Shown: positions 13,282 through 27,400, counted from the stretch's first letter. The stretch: DNA of 64,000 bases from Ifrita kowaldi (GCA_013398055.1 VZRS01005488.1:56444-120443), one strand, 5' to 3'. Made by a program: numbers and translations. Notes: generated from the letters alone by a model not told the origin.

Positions 13282-15804
13282 TATCTAAACACTCGGGTAC
13301 CTACTTCTACATAGTCTTGATTTCCAGAGCTGTTAAGCCTTGTTATTTAAGGAAACAATGACAGTTCAGTACCGAGCACTTAAAATCTATATCAAGACAT
13401 CCAAGGATTCTTGATTTCACTACAAACCATCAAGCAAATGTAAGTGGAAGCTTGCAAAGAAGTCATGGAATCTTAGATAATTCTGTTTAGTGACTCAGCT
13501 GGAGGCTGACACGGTGGTAGGTAAGCATCTCAGACTACATTAAAACATGCTAGAAGAGTCAGGATTATTATCATTTTCCAGTACGTTACGGTCAAAAAGT
13601 GTTGCCAAGTCTCACAATCACCATTTTAGGAGGAAGTGCAACTAGAGACAAAGGTTAAACCAACAAATACGAATGATTCACAGACATAGCTGTGGCCAAA
13701 AAAAGTTTTTTCCTTTCTATATTGAGAATATGAATTTGATTGATGAGCAGCACTCAATCATAACTCCTCCATCGTAAAAAAAACCCCAAAAATTGTTGTT
13801 TTGAGTATGATCATGTGAACTTACTAAACGGCAAGACATTCCTTCTCACCCTGAGGGAACTCTGTGGTAGGTTAGACCAGGTGTGCTGCCTGACCCAGAG
13901 AATCCTGCCTTCTTACAGAGGCTACATCATCTGTGAGACATCAGACCCAAGAGCATAACACTGTTCACACTTCTTTCACTTCAACCCCCTTCCTCCCACT
14001 TACAGCCCTGTTCTAGGCATTGTTTTTCACACATGAATGTCAGAAGCATTATAAAACTCTTTTTAGAAACACCAACGATTATAAAAAAGTGTCTCATTCT
14101 TCCCACATAGGAGCTATGAAAATGGAATTAATGTGATACTCATTCTAAGACAGCAAGCCTTCCTGAGAGTCAGCATACACTGACAGCAGTTTGGGCTCAA
14201 CATCACACTGAGTTCACTTGTTTCCAATTACTACAAATACAATGAGCTTACTTTTGTCAGCCTGCAATGTCACACATACCTATTTGATTTTAAGTGTTGC
14301 GATGGATTCCGAAACTAGAAGATCGTCACCACCACTTTCTGTCAACATTTCCAAGGCATTTTAGACTATTTTACCTTAGGTTCAAAGCAAGAATAACAGT
14401 AATTTTTTCATTCTCAGTACTAGTTCAATACTTCATGTCAGAGGGTACAATTGTGATGACATGTAAACTGATGTTCCCCTGGTATAGATCCATCTATTAA
14501 AATTTCCAAGTCCAGATGAGATGAAATTGAGAAACACATCCAAAATAAAACTATTCACAAAAACAGGCTATTTCCAAAAACTATTTGCAAGAAAACTCCA
14601 GATTTCATGAATATATTTGTTATTCAAATAATTATGGTTTTATTCCTGTTACATTAGCTCACTGCAAATTATTTTCACAGTGCTTGGTTAGCATACAATT
14701 GATTATGCAATTGTGAAGTGTTTTCTTGGAGGGATTTTTTTTATCAGTTTGTGTTATTTACATACTCTGTTTCCTTCCGTCACAAGAAGGTTTTGTTTTC
14801 TGTCACCTACTGGGAAGTATGAAGTGTCAAAAAATGACTGTTAGCTAGAATATACATAATTTTTTATAATGCAGAATCATAAATAATGTATTTTTATCAT
14901 TGTTATCATGCTTTCACTTGTCCACTTATTGTGTTTTCTAGTATGGATTTTGAAACCATTAATATGGAATTCAAAGAATATTATAAACAAATTTTTATTT
15001 TTTATCTCTCTCCAATTTAAACACAGTCGAAAGTGCAAAATATTTTCAACTGGGGAATACTTTTCTTTAAGCTCCTTCAGGCCCCTATACTTCAGTAAAA
15101 CATGATGGTTATTAAGTGTTCTGCAAAAGTTATTGGTGACTACTTAAATCCTTTTTCCTTTTAATAACATAATTCTCAATCAGGATAAAAAGATGTTTTT
15201 TTATTTTTTATGTAGTTGTATTTAGTAGATGTTGTTTTAGAAGACAACATACTTGGATTAACACAGTATTTTTGCTTTTTAAAAAATTTGCTAGTGCATC
15301 ACATATTAGCAAACTCTTACCGTAGATGAAATGTAGGAATGTAAAAATCGAGATCATGTACAGCTTTCAAACTACAAAAAAACCCTTATTGAAAAGTAAA
15401 TCGTTTTAATTGCTGTGGAAGCTGCTTGTTTATTGGATTCTCAGACTTAAAGAACAGAATCACTTCTTCATAATACAATGTGTTTGGTTGCTTAAGACTG
15501 GTATGAAGGATTGGCTTAAGAATACAAGTAAAATACTGCCCAGTTTTAAAGTATATCTTCACATAAAATTACTTCATCTTATGCAAGTCAGACATCACGG
15601 GGTTTTTTTTTTCTGATATAATTTAAATGCTCTAAATCAACTTTTGGATACACTTAACTGACTCCAGGGACTACATAAGGATTTAAATTTTAATACTTTG
15701 AGTCATATTGGAGTCTATTAATTAGATGCCTGAGTAACCTAATATTGATGGCAAGGATATACCCCTGAATATGAATTCCTCTCAATATGAAGAAATGAAA
15801 ATAC

Positions 15805-15847
15805 TTTTTTTTTTAAGTTTGCTGAATTTAAAAAAAAAAAAAAAAAA
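15805..15847. repeat. T10 ... A18 inverted homopolymer pair
   Basis: T10 at 15805-15814 is followed 15 bp later by A18 at 15830-15847. The two runs are complementary, so the transcript could fold into an A:U hairpin. No retrogene body was recognised next to the A-run. Confidence 0.85.
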
Positions 15848-16305
15848 GTTCAAACTTGAGAATCTGAATAATATTATCACACATTAAGGATAATTATCAG
15901 TGTATTACATAGGTGTTAAGCAAAAATGCATATTCATGCAACAAGGACATTACACTAGTAAAATGAAGCAGTAACGTATTTAATCAAGCTTAAAACCAAC
16001 TCTCTAGACCACAAATTTGAGTAATTCTGTAGGTAAAGGTATTCAGCATGTAGTGAGTAAAAGCATGCTTACCTAGCTCCCATTATTCCACACTGAAGTT
16101 AATAGCATTGCTTCTCTACCTTACTGAGGCCAAAAACCCCTGAAAATCACTCAAACTACTCTTCAGCAAAGCATTCTGATATTCAATACACAGGCAATAT
16201 CAGACAAAAACTCCTATGAGTAAATACAAATCTTTATGAAGTTCACAGTTAATTCATCTGCTATTGGAAGAATAACACTAGGGTGTGATTAATGTGAACA
16301 AGACA

Positions 16306-16606
16306 AGAATCATAACCATGGAATGACTTGGATTGTAAAGGACCTTAAAGTCCATCTTGTTCCAACACCTCCTCCCACCGTAAGCAGGGACACTTTTCAC
16401 TAGACCGGGTTGCTCAGAGCCCCATCCAGTCGGCCTTGAACACTTCCAGGAGTGGGGCATCCACAACTTTGTGCAACCTGTTCCAGTGCCTCAGCACCCT
16501 CAATAAAGAATTTCTTCCCGATACTTAATCTAAACCTACTCTCTTTCAGCTTAAAACCATTCCATCCTGCCATCACTTCATGCTCTTGTAAATAGTGTCT
16601 CTCCAA
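16306..16606 (-). mobile_element. CR1 LINE 3' fragment, ~300 bp
   Basis: Read on the minus strand, this carries the CR1 3' blocks. From the 5' side they are a 'ggaatggttttaagctgaaag' type block at 16540-16561, 'ttctttattgagggtgctgaggcactggaacaggttg' type sequence near 16480-16510, 'gaagtgttcaaggccg' near 16435, 'gtccctgc' near 16385, and the terminal 'ggtcctttacaatcc' block ending in 'tgattctt' at 16306. Minus-strand translation of 16400-16606 matches the C-terminal part of CR1 ORF2 (GFKLKESRFRLSIGKKFF). It is severely 5'-truncated and is the only minus-strand CR1 in the window. Confidence 0.95.
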
Positions 16607-17678
16607 CTTTGAAGTATGTGAATATTTACCGTATTATGTTATTCTGCAAATTATTTCAAGGTCATCTTTACTATGAAGGTTCCTCCTTGTTAAAGTGAAC
16701 TCTGCTGAAGTGTTGTTGATACTCTTCATTCCTGTATCACAGAATGAAGAGCTGGATATCTTACAACATTCCAAGTGCCTGCAAGGGCTCTTCTCTGAGA
16801 GAACTTTCAGAAACTCCACTGACCAGGAGGTCACCTGTATGCATCCCATGCATCTGTTTTATACATGTCTGTACAGGACTTAGAAGTAGAGGAAGACAGG
16901 ATCTTAGTGGGTGTTAGTTTTTCCACCCTCTCACCCTCAGTTTCCAGTGACCGTGGGGGAATCACTCTTATCTTAGTATAACATAGTGCAATGTCTTCTG
17001 TCCAGCTCTTAGGAAGTCTGAGAAACTTGCAGAGAAGTGATGGTGTAGCACTGGAAACCCAAATTGTAACCAGGCTCCAGCAGGTTAGGTAGGGAGCAAT
17101 AATCTTTCCCAAGATGAAGCCACATTTTTAGTTCTATGATCATTCTACAACTCTTTAGTCAATTATGTATTTACTACAGTGATCCAACTCAAATCTATTT
17201 AGATCAAATATATGAACTGTTATAAGCTAGGACTAAAATAGAACCACAACAGCTTCATATGCACAGCTGAATTCAAACTAGAACTGATGAATCTGCTTTG
17301 TTTGATTCCCTAAAAATGAGTTATTTCATAATCTACCTCTAATTTAGATCATGAAGCTCACATGGAGAAATTTGGTAGCAATCAGGTGTGAATAATGGGT
17401 GTAGAAAATTATCCATAATCTAGTCTCACAATCTGGATGTCATCTCTAACTGAGCCTTCATAGCAGCTAACTGCTTTAATGCTTTTATAATGAATGCTAG
17501 GTCTTTTAAAACACTTCCACACAAATGGAAAAGGAAGGTTATCAAGATTTTGTGGTCTCCTGATGAGAACACAGGCATGACATGTCAGAAAAATATGGTC
17601 AAGTCCAGCCCCGCCTGAATTGGGGCATACATCACCCCAGATCACTTCAAATCAGGCAGGACAGCATCTTTATCTCAT

Positions 17679-17723
17679 CCCCCCCCCACTTAAATCCCTA
17701 TTAAAATCCCTATTAAATTCCTA
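17679..17723. repeat. C9 tract followed by ~12-bp tandem repeat
   Basis: C9 at 17679-17687 is followed by three imperfect copies of a 'ttaaaatcccta' unit at 17690-17700, 17701-17712 and 17713-17723. It looks like slippage-type low complexity. Confidence 0.85.
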
Positions 17724-20103
17724 TTTTAAAAAATATGTGTTCTACTATATATTTTTGCTTTCTATATAAATGTTTCATCAAAACTAATTTTGTTCCACTG
17801 CAGATTTTGGCTGCAGTGAAAGAGTATTTAGACATGAATTCTATGGACACAGAAGTGCTGACCTGACAAGGCACTTCATCAGGAATCAGTCTACTTTACC
17901 CTTATCTTTACTGAAGATGTGGTCATTTGTATCTGTACAGAGTGGTAAAGCTCTTATTGAAGCTCATTTCTTTCATCTCTCTTGATCACTGAGTTCTTCC
18001 ATCCTGATCCCTTGACCTTATGGAACTTAAATATGGACATTCTTTCAAATCTCACTCACATAGCCTTTAGTCATGCTTACCTTTCCATTTTACCTCTAAT
18101 CCCATCATCACACAGCATTAAACAAATTTTTGTTTCTCGTATTAGAGCACCTAAAGATCTTTCAACATCTGAAGCTTTCTTGCTATGTTCCCCTGATCTT
18201 TCCCCAGTGATGCTTCCCACAGATAACTTCCAGAGCATTTTAAAATTGCATATATGTGCACATATATTTAGTGCCATATTATCAATTTAAAAACCATTTA
18301 TAACCTGCTTTACCCATCATCCTGAGAGGTCACTAACCTCTGGCATCAGTCAGGTGAGCAGTACCTGTTGCCACAGAGACAACCGTTACCAGTAACCATT
18401 AATTACTCATGTGCTACTAATGTAACCTCAAGCTTTTGCCTCTTTCCTATTTATTCTCTTATAATTTTTTATTTAAAGCTCTGACTGGGAGTTGTTTTGG
18501 GGAGGGAACACCTTGGTTCTCTATCTATCCAGTGCATAGTATAATGAAGCCTTTTTTTTGAATTTGACTCTTCCATCAGTGAAATAGTAATAATGATGGC
18601 TCCTAATTTCGTGCTGCTGATGGGTGATTGCCTGATTCCAAATCATACTCAAATCAAACTTGTGAAGGTGCCTGATCACATGGGCCCATAATATGGTCTC
18701 AGGTGTGATGCAATAATTCTGCCTGACCACCAGCACCAGAGACTAAAAAATGACTATTCAAGACTGTTCTTTGAAGAAGATTTAGGATGCACTCACACCT
18801 CGCACTTCCACTTATTTCCTGTTTTAGTAGGAGCTGTAGAGAAACAGTGAATTATCTTGCTTTGGTTTGTCATAAAAGTAGCTGAGCATCAAACATGGAA
18901 CCATACCTTCCTTTAGGGCTAGTCTATAACTCTTGTTTACAGAAATTATTTTCTATTTCCATTGCAACATTTTTCCAAGTATAATTCAAAGAATTTCTTG
19001 TGTTTGCACAGGAGTTTTACATGTTAAATTTTGTAGCAGAAACTGCTGAGAATTCTGGACATCCTGGAGACATCTGCTGTACTTGTAGTAATCCAATCCA
19101 CAATTCATTCATAGGGATTTCAATGTTAACTGGAAAATCAGATTATTAGGCTTCTTTCTGTCTTGGACCTATCCAACAAAATAATACTTTTTTAAACAAT
19201 CTGGAGTAGCTAAATCCCACAAGCCAATGAAAAAAAAGTACTAGGTGTCAAATTACATGTTAGCACAGTGGTTGTTCTGTGTCCAGTGATACAGACGACA
19301 AATGAATTTTGCTGAAACAGACACAGAAAGAATCTTTTGATTGGAAACAACAGTTGTAAACCTACATATTTCTGTTATAATAAGATATAGGCAAAGAGAA
19401 AGAAACTAAATTAAATCTTCACATAGAAAAGCACTGCTCAATAACACAACATTGTAGATGCATTTTTCTCCTTTCATCAGTGTTTCACCAAACTCCCACA
19501 GGTCTCCCAGCAGTGATTAGATAAAACATTCATCTGCCTTTTCACCACTCTTACAGCCAGAGGCATCACCTTAAATAAGCTGGAATTGAACATGACGTTT
19601 AATGCCAAGCTCAGCACTGCTAATGCAATCACAATTGTCTCTAGAACAACCTGTAGCATGACCCCTTTCTGACGTACGCAAGCTGTGTATCCTTCTTTCT
19701 GTCCTATTCAATATTCCTCGTCCAGACTTTCTACACAGCTGATACTGAGTATCTTTTTTTGCTCCATTTCATCTCCAAAGTAAGTTGCTAGCGCCTTTTC
19801 CTCAACACTACTCTCTCTTCCTCCAGTACTTAACACACCCACACCTGCAGTCTCACATGAGAACATAACAGCCAGTCAAAGTTTTCTTTTTTGTGGTCAA
19901 TGAGTGGTGTTGTTTGGGGTTTTTTATTTTATAAGGGGAAATAAAGAAATTTTATGCTCTTCCATATGAATGCTTAAAAAATATGACCACGCTTCTGTCA
20001 AGCAAAAAAGGGTCCATACGGTAGATGAGTTACATCAAGGCAGGGAAAAGCAAGTAGAAGACACTCAATTGCAGCAACTCTAAAATTTCTGTTTCACCAG
20101 GAC

Positions 20104-20133
20104 AAAAAAAAAAAAAAAAAAAGGCGCCTTTTT
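20104..20133. repeat. A19 run overlapping a perfect 16-bp palindrome
   Basis: A19 spans 20104-20122. The last five A, then GGCGCC, then five T form a perfect palindrome at 20118-20133. There is no recognisable retrotransposed body upstream, so the A-run is not supported as a poly(A) tail. Confidence 0.85.
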
Positions 20134-22191
20134 GAAAGGCTTATTGACATAAGATGTATTTCTATCAAATTATGAATTTATAATCTACTGCATTGCAGAT
20201 GATAACAAAGGGAAACTGCACAGTACTCTGTTGAAAGCCTGTCACAGAAAAGTTGCTTTTGGGTTACCTGGTTTAGTCATAGCTCACCATCCTTAAATAT
20301 CAGCATCCTGGAAAAATCTTTTACTATTTATAGATCTGCGGTAATGATCAAGTTCAAAGAAACCCATTAGAGTTCATTAAAAAAAACCACTGATTTCGGG
20401 GAGAAGGAATAGAATTCTATTTCCATTTCCAAGAAACAAATGCAAGTCAGAACACAAAAAAGACAGCTTGAAACTTTTTACAAACTGTGCAGAGAAGGAT
20501 GAGGTAGAGTCCAGGCAGGAAAGATACCTGTCAATAATGTTGCTTCATAGCTTAAAAAAAGGTGGAAATCTCTCTTGGGATAACAGGTTGGCTTGTTGTG
20601 ACAAGGACAGTGTTCATCACGGGGACATGATCAAAACAGTTGGGGTGTTTGTTTGTCATTTCTCCATGCAAGGGACACTTCAGATGGTTCTGTTAAAATA
20701 AGTACGAAAACTTCAAGAAATGTGGGTAGCCATTGTAAATAGTCCTTTGTGTGATTTGCTGTTTTTCTAGGGATGAGTGTCTTGGTAAACATAATTTAGA
20801 GACAGAAAACAAATTGCTAAAAATATACACATGCCTGCACCAATAGCAAAATATACTCAGAAACCTGAGGAAACAATTCTCACTTGCAGATGGCAGAAAA
20901 TGAGTAGCCAGCACTTTCTACAATAACTTAGACCTTTAGAGGGGGATTATTTTTTCATTCTATTTAAATATCATTTGGAGACTAACTTCTGATTTAGCAC
21001 TTCGCTTGCCTGTGGAATTAAACAGATTTCACACTATTCTCTCATGTTCTGATGTCCCATGAAACAACACAAAGAAATTTGATTAATCAAGATAACGCAT
21101 TATTTCCACCGAGGACAAAACCTTACTGTTATGCAACTATTTTGGTATTTTATATTGTCACCATTAACCACCAAGGACTTTAAACAGAAAAATCAATAGC
21201 TACAGCAAAATCCCAGCATAGATATAATATTGTTTATCCTGCTGTAGGTTAAAACTCAGTTTGAAGGGATAATGCAATGTGGTTAAGACAGAAATGGTGG
21301 CTCATTTTTTTCCTTTTCCTTGTCATTATCAGCAGTGCTGGATGGATAACGTAGAATAGAAAGGACAAGAATTGTTTGTTTCCAAATTATAATGGCGGAC
21401 TGAATTTGTCTGGACTCCAGTGGAAGCCAAAACTCTTGACTACAAACATCTCTTGCACAGTGGTTCACAGGGGCACCAAAGAGAAACCTAGAGGGCCAAA
21501 TTTGGGCTTCGATGCAATGAATATTGATTACTTTTAGGAACAAAGGATATGATGGATATGACTCAGTGGAGTTTGTACCTTAAGCTGGAGGGAGTGTCAA
21601 AACTTTTTAAAGCCTGAATAAAACATAAAATTTACCATAATTGATGGTGTACCAAAGCTTTCATCTAACCTTACCAAGGAATAAAATGGGAAGCTTGAAT
21701 TTCAATACCTTCCATTAAAGGGGACACTGACTTTTGTGAAAGCTAGGGACAACAACTTGTTTTCTTATTTGTGTTTTCTGTTTCTACCACCATCTTACGT
21801 GTTTCCTCAATTTAAGCCAACTGCTATTCTTCAAGAAACTCACTTCTCGTAAACATTCTGTTTTGCCCTTAGTCACGACAAGTTACTGAATATATTTGTT
21901 GGATAATTTGGTCCAGTTCACTGAACTACAGCATATTCCCAATGACCACTGCTTTGAAGCAATTCTTTTCTCATTTTCCCCAATTCTTTGTTTATTTTGT
22001 GTCTCACAAATTTTCTTCAAGTCAGTCTGTTCTGTTATTAAAAAAACTTCCCCTTTTCCTAAATCCCTTATCTACAATCCTTTTAACATCATTGCTAAAT
22101 GTACCACCAGAAATTGCATGAATTCAAAGGTTGGGTTTTTTTAACCATAGCCTCAAGGTACTTTCTAATATTTTATTTACAAGTTATGGTG

Positions 22192-22520
22192 GGAGTAGCC
22201 TACAAGAAAGCTGGAAAGGGCCTGTTCGCAAGGGCATGTAGTTTTAAGACAAGGAGGAATGGCTTTAAAATGAAAGAGGTTGGGTTTAGATTAGATATGA
22301 GGAAGAAATTCTTTACTGTGAGGGTGGTGAAGCACTTAAACAGGTTGCCCAGAGACGGATGCTCCATCCCCAGAAATGTTCAAGGACAATTTGGATGAGG
22401 CTTTGAACAACCAGGTGCAGTGGAAGGTATCCCCGCCCACAGCAGGGAGGGTGGAACTAGATTCTTTAAAGATCCCTTCCAAACTAAACCATTCTAAGAT
22501 TCTACAACTCCAAGATTCTA
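22192..22520 (+). mobile_element. CR1 LINE 3' fragment, ~330 bp
   Basis: The fragment starts at 'agcctacaagaaagctgg' and runs through 'ggaggaatggctttaaaatgaaag', 'gaagaaattctttactgtgagg', 'caggttgcccagag' and 'gtgga-ggtatccccgcccacagcagg'. It then reaches 'ggaactagattctttaaagatcccttcc' and a decayed octamer tail ('ccattctaagattctac...aagattcta') ending near 22520. A frame at 22189-22398 still reads CR1 ORF2 C-terminal residues (NGFKMKEVGFRLDMRKKFFTVRVV). Its 3' blocks resemble those of the 7392-8400 copy, suggesting a related subfamily. Confidence 0.95.
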
Positions 22521-23909
22521 AATCAAGCAGCAGCGCATAACTGCTGTATACATGATTTCTGAATGCTAGCATATGAAACATCCAGTATTAGAATAAGTGG
22601 TCGCACTGGAACTTAGCAACAGCAAACTATGACACCTGCCAGAAAAGTCGGGCTGCAAAATGATCATTTCAGAAGCTATTTTTAAGCAGGCTCAACACTC
22701 AAAACAACACCACTTCTCCTCCACCCCCTGAGAGATGAAGAAAATGAGATGTCAGCAATCAACAGAGTCAACACAGATTCGATGCAGCATCTGACAACAT
22801 TTATGTTAATAGCACTTTCTTGTCCCACAGTCCAAAGAAACATGCTGTCAAAGCTCCACATGCAACTGGGACATCTCACTATGGTTGTCTCATCATCAGA
22901 TGAGAATCTCCTGACAAAAATTTGAACATACAGTTAAGCTTTCTTGTTTACCAGTGAATTCAATGCTTGAGGAATCTGTGATCCAAACTTAAATCAGAGT
23001 AAAGATTAGTTTGCTGCAACTTTTTTGAGCCAGTTGGACATATGATGCTATATTAAAATTTCCTAACAGCTGATCATGAGGAGTTTAAGGAGGTTTGATC
23101 CCATTCTGTTTCACTGAGCATTAAACATTATATTTCCAGCCTCCTCAAAAAAAGTTTGTATTTCATGAAAGATATTTTAAGCCAACATCAAAAGATGAAC
23201 AGACAAAAAAAAATATTTCCACTTACTTCAAAGTCTTTCACTAAAATGCCATAATTAGATGTCCAAATTATTGCAGAATTATTTCTGCTTACCTTGTACA
23301 ATGGTACAAATTTTTTTAGCCAGGGAGCAAATTTCTGTGGGGTTAATCAACACACAAATGTCTCTATTATATTAAATATAGGAAGCATGGTGAGCTATGT
23401 TAAGCAATTCCCCTACAATGTGTGACTTTAAATACTACAGTACATCCTTTTTAAGAGAAGGAAAGAGAATGGATATGAGAAGATCTGGTAATTTTTTTTT
23501 TTTTATTTGGACACTATATTAATTTGGGAGGAGAGAAGAGGTATATTCATGTGAAAGACAGCTGTTAATTTTTATTTTAAAATATACAAGAAATGTTTGG
23601 AAAACAGGTATTTTTCAGGTTCAGATTACAAAAAATTCTTATTCTGGAATTATTTTCTATAGGAATTTGCCTACATTTAAGTTCTGAAAAGACAAGAAAC
23701 ATCTGGAAAGCAAAGTGAAAAAAGTCAAGGCTGTTCTTATTTTGATTTTCAGTTTGTCAAGGCCAAAATCAGGAATACTGAGTAATTCGGATTTGCAATT
23801 TTATTTAGATGCTATATGATAGAAAGTGTAGATCTTTTCACTGTCAGAATCTCCTACGAAAACATTGTGCCAAACACTTGAAATACTAAATCAGTGTTTA
23901 CACTAACAC

Positions 23910-24416
23910 TTGGAAGTTGTTTTAAATGTGTACTTCAGGATATTCTTATGCCTAAATTATATCATACAATTTTTATATAATCTATACCTAAATGAATGCA
24001 TTAATGTTTGCCACCCCTTTAATAGGCAGCTGCTTCACTTTCCAGGTCTAGGGGGCCATTCTCTTCCCACGGATCTTAGTCCACCTCCTTCAACAGTACT
24101 GGATCATCTTCTTAAGGAGGAACTGCAAGAAGCGAATGGGAATTTTTTTTTTTTCCCCCTACTAATATATTACTTTTCTTACTTCAAAAGAATTTTAAAC
24201 ACGCAGTCAGGAATTTCTCAACAGGGTCAGCTGGGGACAGCTAAAATATTTCATCTTGCAACCTTGATCTTATTTTTTTATTTTCTTGAGCTAAATTTGC
24301 CGGTATTTCAAACTAAAAATCTGCTATTTAAAAAGAAAATAATTTTGAAACAAGACACTTTAACACTTTTAGAAATCTTCTCCTTTCCATTATTTATATT
24401 ATTTCAAGTTGATTGA
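23910..24416 (+). other. 168-codon ORF, coding status doubtful
   Basis: This is the second-longest ORF in the window. The N- and C-terminal thirds are low-complexity translations of T-rich DNA, rich in F, L, I and Y. The middle (codons about 35-80, roughly 24015-24145) has more balanced composition, including LSPPPSTVLDHLLKEELQEANG. It is preceded by a 'ctttaatag' that could pass as a weak splice acceptor at 24027, but no GT donor follows cleanly. T-rich strands have few stop codons, so chance is a good explanation. No family recognised. Confidence 0.15.
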
Positions 24417-27400
24417 TCAGTCAAAACTATTTCTGGTGTAAAGAATTTAGTTTCAGCATAACAAAAAACAAAAACAGTTTTGGCAAAGATGCAAAATGAG
24501 AGTAATTTTCTGCTTTTAAGAATAAACTTCTCACCTCTAAGAAAATTAATCGCAAAACCTACTTGTCCATATGAAACAAGCAGTATCAGGGGCTGTTTCT
24601 TAGGAAATTTCCATGCACCATGTGAAGTACCAAGATTAACCTCTTACACTTGTCCATACTGCAGATAGTCACAACCAATAACTGTTCTATAGTTTTAAGT
24701 GATTTTGAAACTTAGAATGGCTACACACAAGATTATGAGGGAGCATTTAACATTTGGGAATACAGACACCATGCTTAACAATAGAAGTTGTGCTGCATCT
24801 GCAAAATTGCTCCATACCATCTGCATTTTGAGAAGATCAGACCCTCGGTTTAGAAATTAAAGCATTTATTAAAGTTTTTATTTAATGCCCTTTTGTGTCT
24901 TCCAGATGACACGGCCACCTAGTGCAACTGATGACAGACAATATCCATGATGTGTCTACTGGGCAAACGGACTGAGACAGCCTGCTAGAACATATTCCAT
25001 TAGTTATTCATCTAGAAAGGATTTATTCTAGTGACCAAAAAAGAATAGCCACTTCTGCAATTCCCCGACACACCAATCCCTATTATTATGCTATTCTGGA
25101 TCTGTCTCACAGTAGGATTCTAACTAAATAGAGTAGGATTCCTTTCCAGATTATTATTTTCATGAGGAATCAAACTGCTGGAAGCATGAAGGTTTTGTGT
25201 ATGTCTGCCTTTCATCTGAGTTTTGCCTTAAAACATGAGAGGGCATCAGGTAGGCTTAAGGATTTTCTCTCAGGTTTATGTAACTACATCAGCCCGCTTC
25301 ACCCCATGCAAATTCCCGGTGACTGCTGAACCACTCACTAATGAATAAAAGTATAAGTAATTACATGACAAGTTGTTTGAATCTAGGCTGTCTGCTTCAG
25401 CACAGCCAGTGTGAACATTAACCACTGTTTTATTCTTCCATCCTAAGAGGAAAGGTCTTTCAAAAACATCGTGTCCTTTCACACATTAATGACTTCCTAC
25501 ACTGCATACATTTACAAACTATGATAGGTTGTCATATAGCAAAAGAGCAGTAGAGGTGTTGTGTGTAGTGGTGTGGAATCTGTTTCTCAAGTAAATTGTC
25601 TACATGTAATATTAAATAAAGTGGCAATAAGTTTATAAACACACCACACATGGTTGGAACAGGGAGTAGAAGATACTGTAAAATTATGTATATTTATTTC
25701 TTTTGTCTTTGCACCTTAGCTTTACTAGGGTTCAGAGGGAAAAAGAGGAACAGATTGACTTCCTATACAAGAACACACAACCTTGGAACTTATTTAAAAA
25801 TAAGAAAGCTATTAAATTTTAAAATCATTAGCACACATAATAGAAAAGCTGTCTTTTACCAGAGGAGAACAAAGCACAAAAATACTTGAAACATTACTTC
25901 ATTTCCAGTAAGTAAGATTTGCCAGGATCTGTAAGGTCTCATCGAGCGCTGACAGGAAGACAAGCAAAGAGGGAAGCCTGGAAGTGCCTCTTTGGAAGGT
26001 TAGTCTAAGATCCTCATATAAATGGTCAGATACCTATAGGCAAATAAAGTATAAGAGTTCAAAATACACCTTTTTATAAATACTTTCACATTAAACAAAC
26101 ATAGCTTTGCCATCATGGAATTATTTTATTACAGACTATCGCAGTCATAATTCAAGGGGGAGAAGAATTGTAAAGAGAGCTCAAATCAAACCTGCTGACT
26201 AATCTAAGCTGAAAAACACAGCTACATTCTGTAAACTGTTTCCACCACATACACCAGATATTATCAGAGTGCAGAACTTGAGACTTTACAGATATAATGA
26301 AAATATCCATTCCAAGACTGCAAACAGTTTATTAACTTAGCAACCCCAGGAAAAGTAAGTAAAACAATTCTGTATTATTCTATGAATTCATTACATGGCT
26401 GCAGAACCCATGAATGAAATGAAGGAGAAAAAGCAAAGGTCTCAAAACTATAACTCACTTCCTTACAGACTTTTCTTAATTTTGTCTTGCAAAAACTGCC
26501 CTTTGTTTTGGGTTTAAGTTATTCTGTTGGTGTTGAGCAGCCAATAGGACAGCTCATGTAAGACAATAAAAGAAGTAATCAAGCACATCTGTATTTATTT
26601 GCCTGAAGTAGATTAAAGCAGTAGATTAAATTTCTGTTGGGTTTTTTTCCCTCAACTTAGTATATTTATAAGGTAACACAGAAATGGTCTCTGACAGTTC
26701 ACCCTGCTTTTTCAGGGAGAATAAGATACAAAAGGCCACTGTCTCAGTAGAGCACTCAGATTTCATTAGTGAAAAGGACAGGCATGTACAAAGAGCTGCC
26801 CTCACATAAACTTCAGCCATTTGAAATTATGGCTTATGTTGGGAGCAGTAACTTTCCAAACCCAGAGACTAGATTACAAGAGTACTAGCAGTGATCTGGG
26901 TCCAGTGGAGAGTGTTTACTGTTTACATTTCAGTTTCTCTGCACCAGAGGCACAAGACAGTTGCAGGGAAAAATAGCAGCTTTGCCATCCCACGTGTCTT
27001 TGCAATCAGCCTTATCATCGATTTACTTGTAATTTCCTTGTAAACTTCTTCAGAAATCATTTATTCATTTTGCAAGCATGCCTTCAAGTGTAACATATAC
27101 AACCTGAATATCAAAGAGCATTTTAATTCTAAAACCATGGCAAGAATTTTCTACTTACCCTACTATTCATATAGATCAGAAACACATAGACCTTGAAGCC
27201 AGTGCTGAAATGATTCATCTTGCAAAAAGCTTTAATGACAGCATGAACCATAAATATATTGTTTAAATAAGTCCAATGCCTCAGAAGTGCATGATGACAG
27301 GTGTTTTATACTTTCTTTACGTGGCACATGCTTTATTTTCAAATTATTGTAATCCCAGTGCCGCATTGATCTTTACGTTGGTCTTAAGTGACTATTTGAT

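Larger units (their letters stand above)
8401..16305. other. Unique AT-rich noncoding DNA, no gene recognised
   Basis: Only short chance-length ORFs (up to about 95 codons) occur, without recognisable domains. Small direct repeats are present (13-mer at 13254/13269), along with homopolymers at 15805-15847. The 11700-11950 stretch is less AT-rich than its surroundings and contains 'gcttaaacatgttcttaatcttaagc', faintly like old CR1/L3 debris, but this cannot be supported further. Confidence 0.6.
16607..22191. other. Unique noncoding DNA, no gene recognised
   Basis: A moderately less AT-rich stretch (about 16700-17110) directly adjoins the CR1 at 16306-16606. It holds a 93-codon minus-strand ORF (16831-17112) with no recognisable domain. 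A 102-codon plus-strand ORF at 17982-18290 also shows no domain and lies in pyrimidine-rich DNA. Simple repeats at 17679-17723 and 20104-20133 are listed separately. No supportable gene was found. Confidence 0.55.

Noticed and set aside
16831..17112. A 93-codon minus-strand ORF beside the CR1 at 16306
   Set aside because: It has no domain, no splice context and no similarity I recognise, so chance is sufficient.
17982..18290. A 102-codon plus-strand ORF
   Set aside because: It lies in pyrimidine-rich DNA with few stops and has no motif or splice-site support.
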